Assembly (NCBI RefSeq): GCF_001469215.1
Contig: NZ_LOFH01000007.1
Location: 186,001-250,000, forward strand
Reading direction: 5' to 3'
DNA: 64,000 bases
From: Pseudoalteromonas sp. H105
GTDB lineage: Bacteria; Pseudomonadota; Gammaproteobacteria; Enterobacterales; Alteromonadaceae
The notes under the pieces are model-generated. The model was not told the DNA's origin. It was given only the letters and a program-made list of their open reading frames with translations, and did no database searches. A program made the position numbers and the translations under genes. This document shows, piece after piece, positions 58,058 to 64,000 of the stretch (the first letter of the stretch is position 1; each line of letters opens with the position of its first letter).

Positions 58058-59180
58058 GGTAATCCCATCCCAGCCCTTTTCTGGGCACGAAAATAGTGAA
58101 ATAGGTATGAAGTTAGACCCAGTTGCAGTGCAGTTGTCAGAAAGCTTTGGGCTTGGCGCTGAATGCGTAAGCATAAAACCAATCGGTAACGGCCATATTA
58201 ATAGCACGATGCTATTAACAATGCCGGAAAAGTCCTTGGTAGTACAAAAGTTAAATACTGAAGTGTTTCCTGAGCCCGATATGTTAGTTAAGAATGCCCG
58301 ACTTATTGAGCGCCATTTAACTAAAAAGCACCAATCAGGAGATTATGAGTTAGATATTATTAGGCATGTACCCACTCATTCAAGTGAATTCTTAGTTGAT
58401 TGTGATGAAGGTGTCTGGCGTGCCCTCGAATTTATTGGCGGCAGTTATAGTGAAGACGTAGTATCTAATACTTCACAAGCAGAAGTTGCCGCCAATGCAT
58501 TTGGACAGTTTGCAGCGGCATTAGAAGATTTTGATGCTGAACAACTTCATCATGTTATTCCTGACTTTCATAATTTGGCCATGCGAGGCAAAAACTTAAA
58601 AGCGGTGATTGAAAAAGATCCGGTTTCGCGTTTAGCAAGTTGTCAGTCTGAGGTTGATTTTTGCTTGTCTCAGTTTGGTTTGATTGATGAGTTAAAAGCC
58701 TTGGTGGGCAATGTGCCTGTTAGGCCTTGTCACAATGATACAAAAATTAATAACATGTTGTTTTGTAATAAATCACATACGGCTAAAGCGGTTATTGATT
58801 TAGATACCTGCATGCCTGGTTATTGGCTGTATGATTTTGGCGATATGGTACGTACTTTTTGTTCACCAGAAGAAGAAGATTCAACGAACTTAGATAATGT
58901 GCGTGTGCGTGAAGAGATTTTTGCGGCTGTGGTAAAAGGCTATCTCGAACCTCTAAAAGGGCTAATTACCGATGCAGAGAAGCAAAGCTTCTGGTTGGGT
59001 ACAAAAGTGATGACCTTTATGATCGGTTTGCGCTTTTTAACTGACTACATCGATGGCGACAATTACTTTGCAACTAAACATGCAACACATAATCTCGAAC
59101 GTGCTCAAAATCAGTTTGCACTTTACCGTGATATTCTTTCGAAAAAGCAAACGCTCAAAGCAATAATAAGCGACGTATAA
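58038..59180 (+). CDS. Aminoglycoside-phosphotransferase-fold kinase, probable N-acetylhexosamine 1-kinase type
   Basis: 380 residues from the ATG at 58038, which has GGGG seven bases before it; the open frame begins at 58020. The kinase-like fold shows the catalytic loop RPCHNDTKINNMLF (H-N-D-x-K-x-x-N) and the metal motif AVIDLDTCMPG, then YDFGDMVRTF. The CHNDTKxxNxL and DLDT pattern is shared by NahK-type anomeric kinases, which phosphorylate GlcNAc/GalNAc at C1. That substrate is inferred from family resemblance and from the adjacent nucleotidyltransferase and GH109-like genes. Confidence 0.8.
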   Translation: MNYAMDEVIPSQPFSGHENSEIGMKLDPVAVQLSESFGLGAECVSIKPIGNGHINSTMLLTMPEKSLVVQKLNTEVFPEPDMLVKNARLIERHLTKKHQSGDYELDIIRHVPTHSSEFLVDCDEGVWRALEFIGGSYSEDVVSNTSQAEVAANAFGQFAAALEDFDAEQLHHVIPDFHNLAMRGKNLKAVIEKDPVSRLASCQSEVDFCLSQFGLIDELKALVGNVPVRPCHNDTKINNMLFCNKSHTAKAVIDLDTCMPGYWLYDFGDMVRTFCSPEEEDSTNLDNVRVREEIFAAVVKGYLEPLKGLITDAEKQSFWLGTKVMTFMIGLRFLTDYIDGDNYFATKHATHNLERAQNQFALYRDILSKKQTLKAIISDV

Positions 59181-59185
59181 TAAAT

Positions 59186-59212
59186 AAGCCTAGTGTGTCG
59201 TGCGCTAGGCTT
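59186..59212 (+). terminator. Hairpin after the kinase gene
   Basis: AAGCCTAG (59186-59193) and CTAGGCTT (59205-59212), extended inward by G-T pairs. No T run follows, so it may only partly terminate before the GH109-like gene. Confidence 0.45.
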
Positions 59213-59316
59213 CACTTCTCTTACCTCATCTCATATTTTTGTTAACTACCTTGGTCGACTTTACCTCTACACCTATTTTAGGTAAGTTAAAGTGAGGTTA
59301 ATCAAGGAAAAAAATA

Positions 59317-60681
59317 ATGAAACAGTTTAATCGCCGCGACTTTTTGAAGGCCGCCAGTGCAGCTGCCGCAGCCAGCGTTGTAGCCGGCTGCGCAACATCT
59401 AATACTCCTATCATTCCTTCGCAACAAGGGCAGTCAGTCATCGGTTTAATTACCCCCAAAATGGATGTTGTGCGGGTTGGGTTTATTGGTGTTGGCCAGC
59501 GTGGATTTGGCCACGTCAAAAGAATGAGTCACATCGATGGCACTCAAATCGTTGCGATATGTGATACTCATGAAGAAGTACTTGAGCGTTCATCAAATTA
59601 CCTAACAGAAAGAGGTTTAGCAAAGCCAGCATTGTATTCAGGCGCAGATAAATCATACCAAACAATGCTTGAGCGTGATGATATCGATATTGTCATCATT
59701 TCCACGCCTTGGGTGTGGCATGCACCTATGGCGATCGACACCATGAATAGCGGTAAACATGCATTTGTTGAAGTGCCTTTAGCGTTAACTGTAGAGGAAA
59801 TGTGGCAAATTGTTGATACGGCAGAGCGTACGCAAAAGAACTGCATGATGATGGAAAACGTTAACTACGGGCGTGATGAGTTAATGGTGCTTAATATGGT
59901 TCGCCAAGGACTATTTGGTGAGCTACTGCATGGTGAAGCCGCTTATATTCATGAGCTTCGTTGGCAAATGAAAGAGGTAGCGCATAAAACAGGTTCATGG
60001 CGTACACAATGGCATGCAGAGCGTGATGGAAACTTATATCCAACTCATGGCTTAGGCCCCGTTTCTCAGTACATGAATATCAACAGAGGCGATCGCTTTG
60101 ACTTTTTAACCTCTATGAGTTCACCTGCGCTTGGCCGAAAAGCATATGCAGAGCAAGAGTTCCCATCAGATCACCAGCGAAATCAGCTTAATTATATTGC
60201 CGGAGATATGAACACGACACTTATCAAAACAGTGAAGGGTCGAAGCATTATGGTACAGCACGATACAACGACACCAAGGCCTTACTCTCGTCATAATTTG
60301 ATTCAAGGGACAAATGGTGTGTTTGCTGGCTTTCCAAATAGAATCGCACTTGAAAAGGGAAGTGAAAAGAGCTTTCATGAGTGGGATCATGACATGGCTC
60401 CATGGTATAAAAAATACGATCATCCATTGTGGGTTAAGATGGGCGAAGAAGCGCAACGAAATGGCGGGCATGGTGGTATGGACTTCCTGATGTTTTGGCG
60501 CATGATCTATTGCTTACGAAATGGTGAAGCACTCGATCAAGATGTTTACGATGGCGCTGCATGGTCAGTTATTTCGCCACTATCAGCTCAGTCAGTGAGT
60601 AATCGAAGTTCATCAGTGGATATTCCTGATTTTACGCGAGGTGCATGGAAAACAGCTCAACCTTTGGGAATTGTAAGTTAA
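59317..60681 (+). CDS. Gfo/Idh/MocA-family protein, GH109 alpha-N-acetylgalactosaminidase type, Tat lipoprotein
   Basis: 454 residues. The N-terminus is a twin-arginine signal (NRRDFLK, Arg6-Arg7) with a lipobox ending at Cys25 (VVAGC), so it is predicted to be exported folded, with bound NAD, and lipid-anchored. NAD-binding Rossmann loop [14 protein letters not shown] lies near residue 52. Later segments [37 protein letters not shown] and [20 protein letters not shown] are characteristic of GH109 enzymes, which cleave terminal alpha-GalNAc by an NAD-dependent redox mechanism. Family call is confident; substrate is inferred. It follows the kinase gene by 136 nt. Confidence 0.85.
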   Translation: MKQFNRRDFLKAASAAAAASVVAGCATSNTPIIPSQQGQSVIGLITPKMDVVRVGFIGVGQRGFGHVKRMSHIDGTQIVAICDTHEEVLERSSNYLTERGLAKPALYSGADKSYQTMLERDDIDIVIISTPWVWHAPMAIDTMNSGKHAFVEVPLALTVEEMWQIVDTAERTQKNCMMMENVNYGRDELMVLNMVRQGLFGELLHGEAAYIHELRWQMKEVAHKTGSWRTQWHAERDGNLYPTHGLGPVSQYMNINRGDRFDFLTSMSSPALGRKAYAEQEFPSDHQRNQLNYIAGDMNTTLIKTVKGRSIMVQHDTTTPRPYSRHNLIQGTNGVFAGFPNRIALEKGSEKSFHEWDHDMAPWYKKYDHPLWVKMGEEAQRNGGHGGMDFLMFWRMIYCLRNGEALDQDVYDGAAWSVISPLSAQSVSNRSSSVDIPDFTRGAWKTAQPLGIVS

Positions 60682-60838
60682 GTGCACTCAAATTCATGAT
60701 AACAGAGAGGGAACCCCCAGTTGAAAGTGAATTTTGTTTTCTATGATGGCATTAATAGTAATGCCTTGGCTGGTACATTACACTTAATTTCAAACATTAA
60801 AAAATCTTCACACATGATGAAACAGTAAAGGAAAGAAT

Positions 60839-61312
60839 ATGATTACTCAAGGTAAGTTATTACCATCAGTTAGCCTAACAAAATTAACAGAAGATGGGCT
60901 GCAAACCCTTACCAGTGATGAGCTTTTTTTAGGCAAAAAAGTCGTTGTATTTGCAGTACCTGGTGCGTTTACTCCAACGTGCTCAAATGCACATCTGCCT
61001 GAGTTTATTGCGCTTGCAGATAAAATTAAAGCCAAAGGCATTGATGCTATTTATTGTGTATCAGTAAACGATGCTTTTGTTATGAAGGCATGGGGTGAGC
61101 AGCATAATGCGCAAGAAATTGACATGCTGGCAGACGGTGATGCAAGTTTCACTAAAGCTTTAGGTTTAGACAAAGACACTGCTGGGTTTGGTGGTGTGCG
61201 CTCAACGCGTTATGCAATGGTTGTAGAAAATCAAACCGTGACTGGTTTGTATGTTGAGCAAGATAAAGATTTTGCAGTGAGCCGTGCTGAGGCTGTGTTA
61301 GCTACACTTTAG
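60839..61312 (+). CDS. Peroxiredoxin (Prx5-like)
   Basis: 157 residues. Peroxidatic C48 lies in VPGAFTPTCSNAHLPEF, the Prx5 signature; C73 (DAIYCVSVND) may be the resolving residue. Reduces H2O2 and organic peroxides with a thiol donor, in the cytosol. There is no fused glutaredoxin domain, unlike the Haemophilus-type hybrid. An AAAGGAAAG site precedes the ATG. Confidence 0.93.
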   Translation: MITQGKLLPSVSLTKLTEDGLQTLTSDELFLGKKVVVFAVPGAFTPTCSNAHLPEFIALADKIKAKGIDAIYCVSVNDAFVMKAWGEQHNAQEIDMLADGDASFTKALGLDKDTAGFGGVRSTRYAMVVENQTVTGLYVEQDKDFAVSRAEAVLATL

Positions 61313-61313
61313 C

Positions 61314-61337
61314 AAAAAAGCCGAGCAAAGCTCGGCT
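61314..61337 (-). terminator. Rho-independent terminator on the minus strand (S8 peptidase side)
   Basis: AGCCGAGC (61319-61326) and GCTCGGCT (61330-61337). Read on the minus strand it is followed by six T residues. It lies beyond the plus-strand terminator of the convergent gene. Confidence 0.8.
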
Positions 61338-61360
61338 AAAAATTACCAGGGGAACTGGTT

Positions 61361-61396
61361 AAAGAGAAGCCTAATAAACTAGGCTTCTCTTTTATT
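61361..61396 (+). terminator. Rho-independent terminator on the plus strand (peroxiredoxin side)
   Basis: Perfect 13-bp stem (AAAGAGAAGCCTA 61361-61373 and its complement 61380-61392) followed by TATT. It sits right before the S8 peptidase stop. Confidence 0.82.
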
Positions 61397-61398
61397 AC

Positions 61399-63522
61399 TT
61401 AAGGTTGATACTGTGCATCAATCGTTAAGCCAGAGAAGGTTCTGTAGGCGTTAACGCTCATGTGCCAAGTACCTGCTTGCGGGTTGCTAAATGTACATGT
61501 TTCAGCATTACCATTTTTATATGGACGACAATCATAGCTTGACGATGTAGGCTGACTACCAAACTTAACGAATAAGTCAGCATCACCTGAACCGCCCGAC
61601 GTTGTCACAGTAAAGCTTGCCATACCTGCTGGAACATCTAATGTATAATGTTTCCATTGGCCTGCATTTGCTGATACATTTTCAACTGTACCGCCACCTG
61701 GTTGCGGAGTACCTGTACCACCGCCAGGCGTTGTTAAGTTACCGACTAAACTTACGCCAGAATAGGCAGAGTATCCGCGTAGCATTACGTGGTAAGTGCC
61801 TGCTGTAGGGTTATCGATAGAACACTCTTCGCTGTTACCACCTTTATATGGACGACAATCATAGGTTGAAGTTGTCGGTGCACTGCCTGCACGTACGTAT
61901 AAGTCAGCATCACCCGTACCACCACTCATAGTGAAAGTCACATTGGTTGCACCGCTTGGGACAGTCATTGTGTAGAAAGTTTCGCTGCTAGCAGCGCCAT
62001 TTAAGCCGGTTTGTGCTTGTCCATCTAGCAATTCATTACCGCCTGGTTGTGGTGGTGTACCACCTGTTGCAGCTGCAACCGCAGCGGCAGCATCAACAAT
62101 ACCTGTTCCGCAATTGTTACATGTTGCAGCAAATGAACGAGTTGTTGATTTTAGAATGCTTTCAATTTCATCCGGAGTTGCAGACGGCTTAGCTTGCTTA
62201 ATTAGAGCAGCTACACCTGCAACATGAGGTGCCGCCATAGACGTACCTTGTGAGTAATGATAACTATCGCTTGAAGGGCTTGATGAACCTGAGTTATGTG
62301 TTGAAAGCACGCCTTCAGAATCATTAGCAAAACTTTGTGCGCCACCAGGTGCTGCAACATCGATGTTACTACCGTAGTTTGAGTAGTATGCGCGGCCACC
62401 GTTACGGCCAACCGATGCAACATTAACTATGCCACTACAGTTACCTGGATTGTAGTTCGCTGAGTTATCGTTGTCATTACCAGCGGCAATAACAATAACA
62501 GCACCATTGCCACGTGCTTGGTTGATTGCAGATTGCGTTGTTGAACTACATGAACCGCTACCACCCAGACTCATATTAATGACATCTGCAGGGTTTGCGT
62601 TGCTAGGAACCCCAGAAACAGAACCACCAGAAGCCCAGATAATACCATCAGCAATATCTGATGTTAAACCACCACATTTGCCAAGCACACGAACAGGAAC
62701 AACTTTCGCGTCATAAGCAACACCGGCAACACCTTCACCATTATTTGAAACGGCTGCAACTGTACCAGCAACGTGAGTACCATGCCAGCTTGACCCTTGA
62801 GCACCGTTGTTGCCACATTCGCCAGCAGCAACCGCATCACCTGGATCGCGTGCATCACTATCACGGCCACCACCATCATTTGCTACAAATGTATCTGAAA
62901 TCATATCGTAGCCAGGTAAAATATTACCATTTAAATCAATGTGTGGGCGATAACCCGTATCAAGTACTGCAACCGTTACGCCACTACCTGTGGCTGTATC
63001 CCATGCAGTTGGCAAGTTTAAACCACCGGCTTGTTCAAAGTAATGCCACTGATCTGAATAGCGAGGATCGTTTGGCGTTGCAAATGGTTTAAGCATTTGG
63101 TCAATTTCAATATACTCGACGTTACCGGTTGCGATAACGTCTTGCATGTATTCTTGTGCTTCAGAAGCGCTTAATTTTTTGTCTGCACGCATAACGTGGT
63201 GATTGTTTAAAGCCATAGCACGAACGTACTGTGCTTTTACTTTGCCTTTTTTACTTGTAAAGTTTTTAACAAACCCTTGCGCTTTTTTGTTCATCATCTG
63301 TGGGCTAGCATCCACAGCCGAAAGTGTCGCCATTTCACTTGTATTGTTTTTATATTTGATAATGAAACGCGTACCTAAAGGGTCTTGGCCCTGAAGTTTT
63401 GCCGTTGTTTCAGCCATTGATGGCATGATTGATTGGCTAGGATTAGCCATGCTAGTCGTTGCAGTAAATAGCGTACCCAATGTGAGCGCTAATGCACACT
63501 TTTTAAAACTTGTTGTTGTCAT
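61399..63522 (-). CDS. Secreted subtilisin-like serine peptidase (S8) with two PPC domains
   Basis: 707 residues from the ATG at 63522 (AGGGATAATT site); the frame is open to 63579 but that part lacks a signal peptide start. Signal peptide of about 26 residues, inhibitor-I9-like propeptide to about 140, then the subtilisin domain with Asp188 (AVLDTGYRPH), His247 (SSWHGTHVAG) and Ser428 (GTSMAAPHVAG). Two similar pre-peptidase C-terminal (PPC) domains of about 90 residues follow, each with GDADL(Y/F)V and YDCRPYK, linked by Gly/Pro-rich spacers. Typical extracellular protease of marine Alteromonadales. Confidence 0.94.
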   Translation of the reverse strand: MTTTSFKKCALALTLGTLFTATTSMANPSQSIMPSMAETTAKLQGQDPLGTRFIIKYKNNTSEMATLSAVDASPQMMNKKAQGFVKNFTSKKGKVKAQYVRAMALNNHHVMRADKKLSASEAQEYMQDVIATGNVEYIEIDQMLKPFATPNDPRYSDQWHYFEQAGGLNLPTAWDTATGSGVTVAVLDTGYRPHIDLNGNILPGYDMISDTFVANDGGGRDSDARDPGDAVAAGECGNNGAQGSSWHGTHVAGTVAAVSNNGEGVAGVAYDAKVVPVRVLGKCGGLTSDIADGIIWASGGSVSGVPSNANPADVINMSLGGSGSCSSTTQSAINQARGNGAVIVIAAGNDNDNSANYNPGNCSGIVNVASVGRNGGRAYYSNYGSNIDVAAPGGAQSFANDSEGVLSTHNSGSSSPSSDSYHYSQGTSMAAPHVAGVAALIKQAKPSATPDEIESILKSTTRSFAATCNNCGTGIVDAAAAVAAATGGTPPQPGGNELLDGQAQTGLNGAASSETFYTMTVPSGATNVTFTMSGGTGDADLYVRAGSAPTTSTYDCRPYKGGNSEECSIDNPTAGTYHVMLRGYSAYSGVSLVGNLTTPGGGTGTPQPGGGTVENVSANAGQWKHYTLDVPAGMASFTVTTSGGSGDADLFVKFGSQPTSSSYDCRPYKNGNAETCTFSNPQAGTWHMSVNAYRTFSGLTIDAQYQP

Positions 63523-63548
63523 AATTATCCCTAGATTGTTATTTATTA

Positions 63549-63571
63549 CTTCACAATGAATACTTGTGAAG
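63549..63571 (-). promoter_or_regulatory. Candidate operator of the S8 peptidase gene
   Basis: Perfect arms CTTCACAA (63549-63556) and TTGTGAAG (63564-63571) with a 7-nt spacer. On the minus strand a TTCACA (-35-like) and TAATAA (-10-like) 16 nt apart overlap or abut the dyad, and the ATG follows at 63522. Regulator unknown. Confidence 0.4.
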
Positions 63572-63799
63572 GGGTACAAAAGTAAACGATCTGTTAAAAA
63601 GGTGAAAATAACGTTTCGTTATGTCTGTCTCCATTTTAGTTATATAGAGAAGTTTAAATGGCTAAATAGTGGTTTTGTATTTAATAATGGCTATTTGTTT
63701 GGTCTTAAAGTATTGCTTTTCAGGTTGTGATAATCCCAATAAAATCTTTATTGTGATTAATTTAATAGTTAAATACATCTCAGTTTGTTGCGCTAAGTT

Positions 63800-63808
63800 T
63801 GTTATAAT
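63800..63808 (+). promoter_or_regulatory. Candidate promoter of the flavoprotein gene, extended -10
   Basis: TGT followed by a consensus TATAAT (63803-63808), 27 nt upstream of the ATG. No convincing -35 at 17 nt. Confidence 0.55.
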
Positions 63809-63835
63809 CCAAAAAAACTTCAACGAGATAAGTAA

Positions 63836-64000
63836 ATGACCCAAGTAGATGTAATAGTGATTGGTGCCGGTGCCGCAGGTTTGATGTGCGCTGCACAAGC
63901 TGGTTACCGCGGACGCAATGTTACAGTACTTGATATGGGGAAAAAGCCTGGGCGTAAAATTTTGATAAGCGGAGGAGGACGTTGTAACTTCACCAACGAA
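63836..64000 (+). CDS. HI0933/YhiN-family FAD-binding flavoprotein, 3' truncated by the window
   Basis: The first 55 residues are visible. The Rossmann FAD motif [19 protein letters not shown] (8-26), the [10 protein letters not shown] segment and [12 protein letters not shown] (44-55) are diagnostic of the HI0933/YhiN flavoprotein family. Its biological role is poorly defined. The gene runs past the end of the window. Confidence 0.9.
   Translation, partial: MTQVDVIVIGAGAAGLMCAAQAGYRGRNVTVLDMGKKPGRKILISGGGRCNFTNE

Larger units (their letters stand above)
63523..63835. other. Divergent intergenic region, S8 peptidase / HI0933-family flavoprotein
   Basis: 313 A/T-rich bases with no gene. It holds the dyad at 63549-63571 near the peptidase and an extended -10 promoter (63800-63808) for the flavoprotein gene. 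Nothing else stands out. Confidence 0.55.

Noticed and set aside
60721..60828. A 35-residue TTG-started open frame upstream of the peroxiredoxin gene, with a GAGGGAA-like site
   Set aside because: Short, TTG start, no recognisable family and ordinary composition; more simply the peroxiredoxin leader.
62661..63092. 143-codon His/Gln-rich plus-strand frame antisense to the S8 peptidase
   Set aside because: Low-complexity shadow of the conserved subtilisin domain on the other strand.

Overview
The window reads as a chromosomal segment of a marine gammaproteobacterium of the Alteromonadales, most likely Pseudoalteromonas or a close relative. This rests on gene order and protein character: mreBCD-maf-rng-yhdP-tldD, yrbG-kdsD-kdsC-lptCAB-rpoN-hpf-ptsN-rapZ-ptsO-mgtE facing mlaFEDCB-ibaG-murA, zapG-degQ-degS facing zapE-rplM-rpsI-petABC-sspAB, and secreted S8 and M13 peptidases. 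The genus is an inference; no rRNA gene is present to fix it. Nearly all the DNA is core genome. I saw no insertion sequence, phage gene, CRISPR array, tRNA or rRNA gene.

Layout. 1-701: C-terminal part of an FGE/sulfatase-modifying-factor-like protein. 836-11368: eight tightly coupled genes for cell shape, RNA processing, envelope lipid transport and proteolysis (mreBCD, maf, rng, yhdP, a nitrilase, tldD), closed by a perfect 18-bp bidirectional terminator. 11447-14570: a LysR regulator divergent from a VOC protein, an ene-reductase and a PEBP-family protein, followed by a decayed gene. 14983-22283: DUF2799 lipoprotein, MscS channel, gor, prlC, an orphan response regulator and rsmJ. 22394-30099: a membrane-anchored AraC regulator facing a membrane protein, a chemoreceptor, yjgA, pmbA (partner of tldD), a second VOC protein and a LiaF-like protein. 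30597-39871 (minus): Mg2+ transport, the nitrogen PTS, sigma-54, and LPS transport and Kdo synthesis. 40122-44793 (plus): the Mla phospholipid-transport operon, ibaG and murA. 44831-54671: periplasmic proteases, zapG/zapE, ribosomal proteins L13/S9, the cytochrome bc1 complex and SspA/SspB. 54931-63522: M13 peptidase, an amino-sugar cassette (nucleotidyltransferase, kinase, GH109-like enzyme), a peroxiredoxin and an S8 subtilase. 63836-64000: the start of a HI0933-family flavoprotein.

Envelope biogenesis dominates. Mla and YhdP move phospholipids, Lpt/Kds build and export LPS, MurA starts peptidoglycan synthesis, MreBCD organises its insertion, and DegS/DegQ watch periplasmic protein folding. 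TldD and PmbA, which form one heteromeric protease, are encoded about 16 kb apart.

The least routine parts are four: the predicted N-acetylhexosamine salvage cassette (57176-60681), an orphan response regulator with no recognisable output domain (20288-21469), a roughly 590-base non-coding stretch before petA with an orphan terminator and a structured leader, and several well-formed inverted repeats near promoters. I did not find a clearly new multi-gene defence or mobile system.
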